Source of the DNA: Prevotellaceae bacterium UBA4301
GTDB lineage: Bacteria > Bacteroidota > Bacteroidia > Bacteroidales > Bacteroidaceae
Direction: 5' to 3'
DNA: 63,036 bases
Assembly: GCA_002395775.1 (NCBI GenBank)
Contig: DGUV01000019.1
Span: 1 to 63,036 of the forward strand
Shown here: in pieces, positions 7,737-16,569 of the stretch
How positions within the stretch are numbered: position 1 is the stretch's first letter
Layout: each line of letters begins with the position of its first letter
The notes under the pieces: generated by a model
The model's database searches: none
What the model saw: only the letters and a program-made list of their open reading frames with translations
What the model was told of the DNA's origin: nothing
Program-made: the position numbers and the translations under genes

Positions 7737-10700
7737 ATGAGACGCGCTAAGACCATATTCCGATGGCTCGTGGGCATCGCCGTAGGGCTCTACCTTGCGG
7801 TCCTCTTGCTCATGAATCTCCCTGTCGTCCAGCGGTGGATGGGAAGTGCTGCCGCATCCATCCTCGAGGACCAGCTGGACACACGCGTCGAAGTGGACCG
7901 AATCGTGCTGGGCTGGAACGGGCGAGTGACAGTTGACGGGCTGCGCCTTTGGGACCGTCAGCAGGAGGAGATGCTCAACGTGGCCCGCGTGGGTGCTCGC
8001 ATTTCCCTGCGCGAAGCCCTGAACCACCGCATCCGCATAGGCAATGCCCAACTCTTCGGCATGCACGCCAACCTCTATCAGGAATGTGAGGGATGCGACC
8101 CCAACTTCAAGTTTCTCATCGACACCTTTGCCTCGAAGGACACCACCAGCCACACTCCGCTGGACCTGCGCATCAGCCAACTGATTGTGCGCCGAAGCAA
8201 CATCCGGTGGCAACAGCGATGGAAGCTACCGTCCGAAGAGGCCGACTCCACGAAGGTCAGATTCAACGTCTCGGACCTCGACATCCGCAACCTCAACCTG
8301 ACGGCACAGCTCAACACGCTCACCGACGATTCGCTCAATCTGCGCCTGCGAAGACTCGATTTCAACGAGATGCATAGCCAACTGAATGTCAACTCATTGA
8401 CCTTCTTGGTTGAAGCAAACAAGCAAAATGCCCGTCTGGCAGAGTTCGGGCTTGTCCTTCCCCACTCCAACGTTCAGGTTCCGGCCATTCGGGTCGAAGG
8501 CATCGACCTCCCTCATCGCACCATTGCCCGATACGAAGGTTCGCTGAAGGCCCATCTCAATCCTGCCGACCTGGCGCTCCTCGGTCCAAAGATTACAGCC
8601 ATCGACAACGAAGCAGACTTGCGCACAGAATTCTGGGGCGACGCTGACGCCATCACTTTTGCCTCCCTGCACCTCAACGACAGCAAGGGACAGGCAAGGC
8701 TGTCAGCTTCGGGACGCATCGAAAACCTGCGACAAGGCGCGCGGCAACTGCAAGCCTCGGCCGACATCTGGGATCTCGACATCGACGAACAGCTGCTCCA
8801 CCCCTATGTCCACAACGAAATGCTCAATCGCCTGGGCACGCTCCATGCCGAGGGAAACATTGACTGGGCCGACCAGACGGCAAGCGGGCGACTCAACCTG
8901 CGTACGGCATTGGGCAACCTTGTACTCAACGGACGCGGGCACACCGATGGGAAACTTGACGCCACGGTCCAGAGCGACGGATTCCAGCTGGGCGAACTGC
9001 TCCAGAACAAAGACCTCGGACAAGTGGCCCTCGACGTGAAGGCCAAGGGACAAGTGAGCAAACGCCCGGACCTGAGCATACAAGGGCGCATAGCCGAGGT
9101 GGACTACAAGGGATATCGGTACCGCAACATAGAAGTTCCACAAATCAAGGTCCGCGGCAAACAAATGGATTTCAATCTCGATTCAGGCGACCCCAATGCA
9201 TCACTCCGTGCTAAAGGACAAGTGGACCTCAACCAGCACACCTACAACGTGGTGGCCGACATCGGCAGCATCGTGCCCCATACACTCAACCTTACTCCCA
9301 AATACGAAGGAACCCAATTCTCCGGACAGATTGTTGCCGATTTCCGGGGCCACGATTTCAACTCGCTCGATGGCATCCTCCACCTCAACGAATTTGCCAT
9401 GTCCGACTCCACAGGCACGTATCGTCCTGGCGATCTCCATCTGACGGCACGCCCCAGCGGAGAGCACCAGCACATGTTGCTCATCAGTCCCTTCCTGGAG
9501 GCACAAATCGAAGGCGACATCAAGCCCCAGGTGTTCGTTGCACAACTGCAGCACATGGTCAGCAACTATCTGCCCAACAAGAACGGACAGAAAGCCCATT
9601 CACTGTTACAGTCTGACGGACAGGCATCGTTCGTCGTGCGGGCCTACAGTGCCGAACCCCTCCGCCGGCTGATGGGCATCCCCCTCAACCTCGAAGGCAC
9701 ACTCACAGCCCACGGCGAAATGGACAGCGGCAAGAAAGCCCTTTGGCTCATCGCCCAAGCACCAGGCATCCACTACGGAAGTGAGGAACTGAAGGACGTG
9801 ACCCTGCGACTGGAGAGCAACTACGAGTCGATGCTTGCCTCGGCCCAGATGCAACGCATGATGAAGGGACGTTGGATAAACGTCGGTTTCGATACCCAGG
9901 GCCACGACGAGCGCCTCACCACACGCGTGTATTTCAACAATGACACCAAGACCGAGGAGGCAGGAACCACGTCGTCCTATGCCGGCGACATCAGCATCGT
10001 GTCACGCATCTGGGAAGATCCCGAGGGCCATCGCGGATTCGAGGGAGAGGTGTTGCCCTCCAACCTCATCATTAGCGACACCATCTGGAGTGTCCATCCC
10101 GGCTTCATTTCCTACTACAATGACGTCCTGCGTGTCGATAGTTTCTGCATCAGTCAGGGCGACCGCTTCGTGAAGGTCGATGGCAGGGCTTCGAAACTGG
10201 AAACCGACACTCTGCATGCCCAGCTGCAACGCATCAATCTCGAATACATCTTCTCGCTCATCAACTTCCATGCCGTAGAACTGACCGGAGAGGCCACGGG
10301 CGATGCCTACGCCCACTCGCTGTTCTCCGCCCCCAAGGCCGATGCCTACATTCGGATTCCCAAGTTCGCACTTAACTATGGCACCATGGGCAACTTGGAC
10401 ATCCACCTCAACTGGGGTGACCGCCCCTACTCCATCTTCCTTGACGGCAACATCATGGACATGGCCAACCATGGGCAGACACTTGTGCAAGGATACATCA
10501 CCCCGAAGAAGGACATCGACTATCACGGACTGGACCTGAACGTAAAGGCCGAGCGCGTCAACCTCGAGTTCATCAACAAGTGGACCAGCTCCATCTTCGA
10601 CAATCTGCAAGGCCGGGCCACTGGCTGGGTCCACATCTTCGGGCCTTTCAAGCAAATCAACATCGAAGGCGACGCCCTGGTCAACGAAGCCTCTGTGGGC

Positions 10701-12149
10701 ATCCCCTACATCGGCGTGCGCTATCATATCGAGAACGATTCCGTACTGCTCCGGCCCGACAACATCTACTTCACGAATGCCCGTCTCTATGACCCGCAAG
10801 GCGGTCCCAACGTCACGGGCCACTCGGCTCTGGTTACCGGACACCTGCATCACGACAGTTTCAAGAATCTCACCTACGACATACTGGTCCGAGGAGACAA
10901 CATTCTGGGTTATGACTTCCGCGAGTTTGGCGACCAGAACTTCTATGGCACGGTCTATGCCACAGGCGACGTCACCCTGAAGGGCCATCCCGGACAGGTG
11001 CGCATCGGCATCAAGGCCACCCCTGAGCGCGGTACCACGTTCACCTATAATGCCACCTCGCCCGACAAACTTACTGAAACACCGTTCATCACCTACAAGA
11101 AACGAGACACAGCCTTCCTGCCACTGACCGAAGTCCAATCGCCACAAGCCGAGGAGGAAGAAGAAGAGTCGTCCGACATGTTCATCGACTTCGACCTTGA
11201 CATCACACCGCAGTCCACAATGAACCTGCTCATGGACGCACGCTCGGGCGACAAGATTTCGCTCAACGGTGCAGGACACATGCTGGCTCACTTCTATAAC
11301 AAAGGTTCGTTCAGCCTATTTGGCACCTACCGTGTGGAGCGCGGTACCTACAACCTCTCACTGCAGGAGGTAATCCACAAGAACTTCGAATTCTCGCCTG
11401 ACGGAAGCATCTCGTTCAATGGTGAACCCTATGAGGCCGACCTCAATCTGCAAGCTATCCACACGGTCAGCGGGGTATCACTCAATGACATCAACCCCAA
11501 GGCCAATTTCTCAAACACTTCGGCCCGCGTCAACTGCCTCATGAACATCGGCGGAAAAGCCCGTGCGCCACGTATCACCTTCGACTTCGACATCCTCAAT
11601 GCCAACGAGGACGAAAAACAGATGGTGCGCTCGCTCATCAGCACGGAGGAGGAACGCAACATGCAGGTCATCTATCTGCTGGGCATCGGACGGTTCTATG
11701 CCTACGACTACAATAGCGAAACACAGACACAGGGCACCCTGGCCATGAACTCCCTGCTCTCATCCACCCTCTCTGGCACCATCAATCAGGCGTTGTCAAA
11801 CATGATTGGCTCGTCGCACTGGAACTTTGGCGCCAACCTCCGCACGGGCGAGATGGGCTGGAGCAACATGGACGTCGAAGGCATGCTGCAAGGCAACCTA
11901 TTCAACAACCGACTTCTCATCAACGGAAACTTCGGGTATCGCGACAACCCGGTAGCCACGACCAACTTCATTGGCGACTTTGATGTCAAGTATCTGCTCA
12001 CGCGTTCGGGGTCAGTGGCACTGAAGGCCTACAGTGAGACTAACGACCGCTATTTCACAAAATCGTCGCTGACAACGCAAGGCATAGGTATTCAACTCAA
12101 AAAGGACTTCACATCCTGGCGCGACATCTTCACGAAGACAAAGCGATAA
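7737..12149 (+). CDS. tamB: TamB-like translocation/assembly module protein
   Basis: Very large envelope protein (1470 residues), of the AsmA/TamB type, thought to bridge inner and outer membrane and to help lipid transport or outer-membrane protein assembly. It has an N-terminal signal anchor (about residues 7-29, IFRWLVGIAVGLYLAVLLLM) and long repetitive beta-rich stretches. A C-terminal TamB domain contains FSLFGTYRVERGTYNLSLQEVIHKNF and ends in a beta strand. An acidic run (EEEEEESSD) sits near residue 1155. I chose the ATG at 7737 because it follows the promoter directly and opens on MRRAKTIFRWL; the ORF extends upstream only into the promoter. It is divergent from nqrA. Confidence 0.9.
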   Translation: MRRAKTIFRWLVGIAVGLYLAVLLLMNLPVVQRWMGSAAASILEDQLDTRVEVDRIVLGWNGRVTVDGLRLWDRQQEEMLNVARVGARISLREALNHRIRIGNAQLFGMHANLYQECEGCDPNFKFLIDTFASKDTTSHTPLDLRISQLIVRRSNIRWQQRWKLPSEEADSTKVRFNVSDLDIRNLNLTAQLNTLTDDSLNLRLRRLDFNEMHSQLNVNSLTFLVEANKQNARLAEFGLVLPHSNVQVPAIRVEGIDLPHRTIARYEGSLKAHLNPADLALLGPKITAIDNEADLRTEFWGDADAITFASLHLNDSKGQARLSASGRIENLRQGARQLQASADIWDLDIDEQLLHPYVHNEMLNRLGTLHAEGNIDWADQTASGRLNLRTALGNLVLNGRGHTDGKLDATVQSDGFQLGELLQNKDLGQVALDVKAKGQVSKRPDLSIQGRIAEVDYKGYRYRNIEVPQIKVRGKQMDFNLDSGDPNASLRAKGQVDLNQHTYNVVADIGSIVPHTLNLTPKYEGTQFSGQIVADFRGHDFNSLDGILHLNEFAMSDSTGTYRPGDLHLTARPSGEHQHMLLISPFLEAQIEGDIKPQVFVAQLQHMVSNYLPNKNGQKAHSLLQSDGQASFVVRAYSAEPLRRLMGIPLNLEGTLTAHGEMDSGKKALWLIAQAPGIHYGSEELKDVTLRLESNYESMLASAQMQRMMKGRWINVGFDTQGHDERLTTRVYFNNDTKTEEAGTTSSYAGDISIVSRIWEDPEGHRGFEGEVLPSNLIISDTIWSVHPGFISYYNDVLRVDSFCISQGDRFVKVDGRASKLETDTLHAQLQRINLEYIFSLINFHAVELTGEATGDAYAHSLFSAPKADAYIRIPKFALNYGTMGNLDIHLNWGDRPYSIFLDGNIMDMANHGQTLVQGYITPKKDIDYHGLDLNVKAERVNLEFINKWTSSIFDNLQGRATGWVHIFGPFKQINIEGDALVNEASVGIPYIGVRYHIENDSVLLRPDNIYFTNARLYDPQGGPNVTGHSALVTGHLHHDSFKNLTYDILVRGDNILGYDFREFGDQNFYGTVYATGDVTLKGHPGQVRIGIKATPERGTTFTYNATSPDKLTETPFITYKKRDTAFLPLTEVQSPQAEEEEEESSDMFIDFDLDITPQSTMNLLMDARSGDKISLNGAGHMLAHFYNKGSFSLFGTYRVERGTYNLSLQEVIHKNFEFSPDGSISFNGEPYEADLNLQAIHTVSGVSLNDINPKANFSNTSARVNCLMNIGGKARAPRITFDFDILNANEDEKQMVRSLISTEEERNMQVIYLLGIGRFYAYDYNSETQTQGTLAMNSLLSSTLSGTINQALSNMIGSSHWNFGANLRTGEMGWSNMDVEGMLQGNLFNNRLLINGNFGYRDNPVATTNFIGDFDVKYLLTRSGSVALKAYSETNDRYFTKSSLTTQGIGIQLKKDFTSWRDIFTKTKR

Positions 12150-12175
12150 GCAGGGGAAATCTGTTTTTTATCTCC

Positions 12176-13408
12176 TCAAAGCAAACCCTTGATAGGCTGG
12201 AAGACACGTCCCGTCACTCGGCGTTTCAGCGAAAAATGTTTCTTAAAGCTTTCCGGAGTAAGAAGGAAACTGTGTTCCAAATCAAGGTCAAAAATATCAT
12301 TAAGCCTCTTCGTCACTTCGGGCGAAAAAGCAAAAATATTCACCTCATAGTCGTAGCGCAGCGAGCGCCCGTCAAAGTTTGCCGTACCAATGGTGCATAG
12401 TTCGTCATCGACCATCATCACCTTCGTGTGATGGAATCCGCCTTCATAGTAATAGATTTCGGCCCCCCGCTTCATCAATTTCTTCATCTCAATGGCCACC
12501 ACCTCTGGAGTAAGACGATTGTCCATCGATGCAGAAACCATGATTTGCAATCTCACTCCCCTCCGCAACGTGCGCTTCAGTGCCCGTCGCACCGAACGCG
12601 TGTTCGTGGGATAAGGATTGACGATTCTCACTTCCCGCTGTGCTGCATCCAAGGCACTCACAAACGCTCGTCGCATGCGCTTGCTTAGTTGTCCAGGTTC
12701 CCGATTTACCACACTCAGGGGTACATCTCCGATAATCGGCTGACCCGCATACTTGAGGCTGTCAAGTACTTCCCCAGTCACATGCTTCCAGATGTTTGCA
12801 AAAATGCTTTCAAACTCAGCCACGACAGGACCTTCAAGCCTGACTTGCATATCACGCCACTGGCCGGTGCGCTCAGTACCCTTCATATAGTAGTCGGCAA
12901 TGTTCATGCCACCCGTGTAGGCAACCTTGCCGTCCACAACAACAATTTTCCGATGGTCGCGGTGCAACATGTTGGGAAGCCAAGGGAACCGAATGGGGTC
13001 AAACAGTCGAATATCAATACCCATCGAACGGATACTGTCGAGCTTTGACACGCGCATAGGCTTTTCTGCCTTGTAGTTGCCATAGGCATCAACAATCAAC
13101 CGGACCTCCAGACCTTCCTCCACCTTCCTGCGCAGAAGATTGAGAAGAGCAGTCCCTATGCTGTCGTCGTGGAAAATGAAATATTCAAGATGGACATAGC
13201 GCTCAGCCTTCTCGATGAACGCAAACATATCAGCATACTTCTCACGAGCTGAAGGCAATAGCGTCACAATATTGCCCTCATACTCGGCATTGCCATCTTT
13301 GAGGAGAGCTTGACGCAGTTGTTCGGTTGCCTGAGCTTTACAGGGCGCAGCTGAAGTTATCGACAATACCAAGCAGATGGTTATTGTCGTCAGCCACCAG
13401 CACGGCAT
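12176..13408 (-). CDS. Phospholipase D-family protein (cardiolipin synthase-like)
   Basis: A member of the PLD superfamily, probably a phosphatidyl transferase such as cardiolipin synthase. Two catalytic HKD motifs are seen: HRDHRKIVVVDGKVAYTGG and HHTKVMMVDDELCTIGTANF. The start at 13408 (MPCWWLTTITICLVLSITSA) gives a cleavable signal peptide ending in KAQA, so the enzyme is likely periplasmic or membrane-attached. A longer frame to 13462 is possible but adds a basic tail before the signal. The gene begins inside the end of kdsD (71-bp overlap in another frame), implying translational coupling with the Kdo genes. Confidence 0.88.
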   Translation of the reverse strand: MPCWWLTTITICLVLSITSAAPCKAQATEQLRQALLKDGNAEYEGNIVTLLPSAREKYADMFAFIEKAERYVHLEYFIFHDDSIGTALLNLLRRKVEEGLEVRLIVDAYGNYKAEKPMRVSKLDSIRSMGIDIRLFDPIRFPWLPNMLHRDHRKIVVVDGKVAYTGGMNIADYYMKGTERTGQWRDMQVRLEGPVVAEFESIFANIWKHVTGEVLDSLKYAGQPIIGDVPLSVVNREPGQLSKRMRRAFVSALDAAQREVRIVNPYPTNTRSVRRALKRTLRRGVRLQIMVSASMDNRLTPEVVAIEMKKLMKRGAEIYYYEGGFHHTKVMMVDDELCTIGTANFDGRSLRYDYEVNIFAFSPEVTKRLNDIFDLDLEHSFLLTPESFKKHFSLKRRVTGRVFQPIKGLL

Positions 13409-14285
13409 GAATCTTGTTGTCTTGCAATATGCGCTGTATTTCACTGATTTTCGTCGTTGCATTTACACACTTCGGATTATGTGTCATCGCCTCGCTCACT
13501 GGCACGCGGAAGAATTTCTCCTGCAGACGCTGCATGGCTCTGCGAACATCACCATCCGTGATAATGCCGCGAATCTGGTCGTTCTCAATAATCACGCAAA
13601 GGCCCAGACGCCCTTGGCTCACATGCAATACGGCTTCGCCCAAGGGCATCGAAGGAGGAATGATAGGCAGTTCATCACTTCGCATCACATCGCGGGCTCT
13701 GGTCAACAAGCGCTTGCCCAGCGAACCACCTGGATGGAAACGGGCAAAGTCGCGTTCTTTGAAATTACGGCGTTCCATGAGTGCGCAAGCCAATGCATCT
13801 CCCATGGCCAGTGTTGCCGTGGTACTGCTTGTGGGGGCAAGGTTGAGCGGACAAGCCTCGCCCGTGATTCCCACATTGATGTGGAAAGTGCTGTTCCGCG
13901 CAAGTAGGCTATCGGGGTTACTTGTTATACCAACAATGGGGATTTGTTCTTCCATCAGGAAGGGAATGAAGCGAAGCAGCTCGTCGGTCATCCCCGAGTG
14001 GCTGATAGCGATGACCACATCCTCGCATGTCATCACTCCAAGGTCGCCATGATAGAGGTCAAGAGGTGAGACATAAAAGGCGGGCGTTCCAGTGCTTGAC
14101 AGCGTGGCTGCAATCTTAGCTCCGATGTGGCCACTTTTGCCCACACCAGTCAGTATCACCTTTCCCCGACAGGAAAGGATGAGGTCAACGACATGGTCAA
14201 ACTGCTCATCCAGCTGGGGAATCAAACTCAATATGGCATTTGCCTCGTCGCGCAGACAGCGTTCAGCAATTTCTCTATTTGTCAT
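13338..14285 (-). CDS. kdsD: D-arabinose 5-phosphate isomerase (KdsD/KpsF family)
   Basis: Converts ribulose 5-phosphate to arabinose 5-phosphate, the first committed step toward Kdo. The 315-residue protein has an N-terminal SIS domain (GVGKSGHIGAKIAATLSSTG and HGDLGVMTCEDVVIAISHSG) and HPGGSLGKRL. Two CBS domains follow (ARDVMRSDELP and VSEAMTHNPKCVN). It overlaps kdsA by ATGA at 14282-14285, so the two consecutive Kdo steps are translationally coupled. Confidence 0.93.
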   Translation of the reverse strand: MTNREIAERCLRDEANAILSLIPQLDEQFDHVVDLILSCRGKVILTGVGKSGHIGAKIAATLSSTGTPAFYVSPLDLYHGDLGVMTCEDVVIAISHSGMTDELLRFIPFLMEEQIPIVGITSNPDSLLARNSTFHINVGITGEACPLNLAPTSSTTATLAMGDALACALMERRNFKERDFARFHPGGSLGKRLLTRARDVMRSDELPIIPPSMPLGEAVLHVSQGRLGLCVIIENDQIRGIITDGDVRRAMQRLQEKFFRVPVSEAMTHNPKCVNATTKISEIQRILQDNKIHAVLVADDNNHLLGIVDNFSCAL

Positions 14286-15043
14286 TTCAACACATTTCTG
14301 ATTAAATCCTCCAAATCGGCCAGCCGGAGCATGTTGGGGCCGTCGCTCAATGCGTTATCTGGATCGGGGTGAACTTCAAGGAAGTAGCCTGTTGCACCAA
14401 ATGCCTTAGCTGCCAAAGCCATGGATGGAACAAACTCACGATTGCCGCCAGTCTTCCCACCTGCCGCCCCCGGACGTTGCACTGAGTGGGTGCAGTCCAT
14501 GATGACCTCATTGGTCCATTGCTTCATGTCGGGAATGTTGCGGAAATCAACCACAAGATTATTGTAACCGTACATGTTACCACGCTCAGTAAGCCATACC
14601 TCACGCGCACCACTCTCACGGCACTTCTCTACGGGATAGCGCATGTCCTGACCAGAGAGGAACTGCGCCTTCTTCACGTTCACGATGCATCCAGTCTTCG
14701 AAGCTGCTACCAGCAAATCTGTCTGCCTGCACAGGAAAGCCGGAATTTGCAGAACATCCACCACCTTGCCAACAGGTTCTGCCTGCCAACTCTCATGAAT
14801 GTCGGTCAGCAATGGCAGTCCGTAACGCTCCTTTACATCGGCAAGCATCTGCAGTCCACGCTCCATGCCCGGTCCTCGATAGCTGGACAGGCTCGTGCGA
14901 TTGGCTTTATCAAAAGAAGCCTTGAAATAGATAGTAACGTCAAACTTATCACGCAGTCTTACAAGCTCTTTAGCCACCACATCAAGACACTCTTCCGACT
15001 CAATCACACAGGGGCCAGCTATAAACAACGGAGACTTGTTCAT
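14282..15043 (-). CDS. kdsA: 3-deoxy-8-phosphooctulonate synthase
   Basis: Condenses arabinose 5-phosphate with phosphoenolpyruvate to Kdo-8-phosphate in the cytoplasm. Family motifs: FIAGPCVIES at the start, YFKASFDKANRTS, GLPLLTDIHE, LQIPAFLCRQTDLLVAA, NVKKAQFLSG and MDCTHSVQRPG. The length of 253 is slightly short but complete. First gene of the kdsA-kdsD-PLD unit, behind the promoter at 15077-15108. Confidence 0.96.
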   Translation of the reverse strand: MNKSPLFIAGPCVIESEECLDVVAKELVRLRDKFDVTIYFKASFDKANRTSLSSYRGPGMERGLQMLADVKERYGLPLLTDIHESWQAEPVGKVVDVLQIPAFLCRQTDLLVAASKTGCIVNVKKAQFLSGQDMRYPVEKCRESGAREVWLTERGNMYGYNNLVVDFRNIPDMKQWTNEVIMDCTHSVQRPGAAGGKTGGNREFVPSMALAAKAFGATGYFLEVHPDPDNALSDGPNMLRLADLEDLIRNVLK

Positions 15044-15076
15044 ATTAAATATTGGATGTCAACTGTTATTTTCTTG

Positions 15077-15108
15077 CAAAGGTAGAAAATAATTTTTAAT
15101 TTTGCAAA
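15077..15108 (-). promoter_or_regulatory. Promoter of kdsA-kdsD
   Basis: On the minus strand, TTTG at 15108-15105 and TACCTTTG at 15084-15077, 20 nt apart. A weaker opposite-strand TAATTTTG at 15097-15104 may serve the divergent MaoC-like gene. Confidence 0.75.
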
Positions 15109-15133
15109 TCGAAAATCCCTAATTCAATAATAT

Positions 15134-15595
15134 ATGGTTACGATCAATTCATACGAAGACTTCAAACAGTACGAAGGTCAGGAACTGGGCCACAGCGGCT
15201 CCATTCATGTCACACAAGAGCGCATCAACCAGTTTGCCGATGCCACACTCGACCATCAATGGATTCACATCGATGAGGAAAGATGCCGCCTTGAGAGTCC
15301 CTTTGGTCAAACCATTGCCCATGGTTATCTAACTCTTTCATTGCTTCCTGTGATGTGGAACCAGATTGTCAGCGTCGGCAATCTTGAGCGGCAGATGAAC
15401 TACGGCATGGACAAACTGCGCTACATCCAACCTGTGCTCTCAGGACAGCATGTCTCCATGACAGCCCGACTTGAAGAACTTCTCAATCTGCGCGGAGCCA
15501 TCAAGACAACCGTCAAGATTACCATTCTCATCGACGAAACGGGCAAAAAAGCCCTTGAGGGCCTTGCCACGTTTGTCTATTATTTCAAGAAATAA
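15134..15595 (+). CDS. MaoC-like hydratase/dehydratase
   Basis: A 153-residue hot-dog fold protein of the R-specific enoyl-CoA hydratase (MaoC) type. The key segment FADATLDHQWIHID holds the catalytic Asp and His, followed by FGQTIAHGYLTLSLLP. It probably hydrates or dehydrates a CoA- or ACP-bound acyl chain. It has no partner genes in a fatty-acid pathway here: it is divergent from kdsA and convergent with dapA. The ATG at 15134 follows an AT-rich leader with no clear ribosome site. Confidence 0.88.
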   Translation: MVTINSYEDFKQYEGQELGHSGSIHVTQERINQFADATLDHQWIHIDEERCRLESPFGQTIAHGYLTLSLLPVMWNQIVSVGNLERQMNYGMDKLRYIQPVLSGQHVSMTARLEELLNLRGAIKTTVKITILIDETGKKALEGLATFVYYFKK

Positions 15596-15615
15596 AAAGC
15601 GGAATCCTTTGCAAC

Positions 15616-16569
15616 TTACAACTGCTGAATGAGGGAACGAATTTGCTGAGCCGTGTTCTCACTGACAGGCACGAGTGGCAATCGAAGCCGATTAACAACA
15701 GAGATACCTAACGGGGTTTGTTGACTCAGAATGGAAAGGGCAGCCTTAACACCTGCAGGATTGCCCTCTATGAACATTAGACCATAGAATTGGAACAGGC
15801 TGTCATTGATGATTTTAGCCTCGGCCAAGCGTCCCTGCTGCATCAGATGCACCATGTCTGACACCTGTGCCGGAAGGGCATTGCCAACGACACTGATGGC
15901 TCCTGCCCCACCATTTTGCATAATCTGCAACGTAAGGCTGTCATCGCCTGATATGACATCAAATCCTTGTGGACGCTGCTCCAAGATTTGCTTGATTTGC
16001 GGCAAGTTGCCTGAGGCCTCCTTGATAGCGATGATGTTCTTGAAATCGTGTGCCAACCGCAATGTGGTTTCTGCAATCAAATTGACACCCGTTCGTCCAG
16101 GCACATTATAGAGGACAACAGGCACGGGACTTGCCTTAGCGATGGCTGAAAAATGCTGATACAACCCTTCTTGAGTGGGTTTATTGTACATGGGGCACAC
16201 CGAGAGCAAGCCTTGAATGCCCGTCCAGTCGGTGTTTTGGATTTCTTCAACCACACTCTGCGTACAGTTGCCGCCACAGCCCATCAACAATGGAACACGC
16301 CCGTGCACTTGCCGGACTATAGTCTCACGGATGAGATGTTTCTCCTCGATGCTCAAGCAGGGTGTTTCGGCAGTTGTCCCGAGCAAGCAGATGAAATCGA
16401 TGCCGCTACGTAAATGCCATTCTACGAGTCCGCGCAAACTATCATAATCTACGGAACCATCAGCATGAAAGGGCGTGATGAGTGCAACGCCAAGTCCGCT
16501 GAAGGGAGAATTGTTACTGGATTTTGACCCCATAGCGGGCTCGTCGAAAAGGGATGGTTGAAGTGTCAT
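15616..16569 (-). CDS. dapA: 4-hydroxy-tetrahydrodipicolinate synthase
   Basis: Condenses pyruvate with aspartate semialdehyde on the lysine/diaminopimelate route. Schiff-base Lys in IIAIKEASGN, plus GVALITPF, LLGTTAETP, YNKPTQEGLYQHF and YNVPGRTGVN. The protein of 317 residues has about 20 extra N-terminal residues (MTLQPSLFDEPAMGSKSSNN) before the usual start FSGLGVALITPF; the extension contains QPSLF, which resembles a sliding-clamp-binding peptide. The ATG overlaps the ligA stop as ATGA (16566-16569). A start at MGSKSSNN is also possible. Confidence 0.94.
   Translation of the reverse strand: MTLQPSLFDEPAMGSKSSNNSPFSGLGVALITPFHADGSVDYDSLRGLVEWHLRSGIDFICLLGTTAETPCLSIEEKHLIRETIVRQVHGRVPLLMGCGGNCTQSVVEEIQNTDWTGIQGLLSVCPMYNKPTQEGLYQHFSAIAKASPVPVVLYNVPGRTGVNLIAETTLRLAHDFKNIIAIKEASGNLPQIKQILEQRPQGFDVISGDDSLTLQIMQNGGAGAISVVGNALPAQVSDMVHLMQQGRLAEAKIINDSLFQFYGLMFIEGNPAGVKAALSILSQQTPLGISVVNRLRLPLVPVSENTAQQIRSLIQQL

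Noticed and set aside
13338..13462. Frameshift or assembly error at the kdsD/PLD border
   Set aside because: Both proteins look complete: kdsD ends after its second CBS domain, and PLD has a good signal peptide starting inside the overlap. An overlap of 71 bp is unusual but needs no error.
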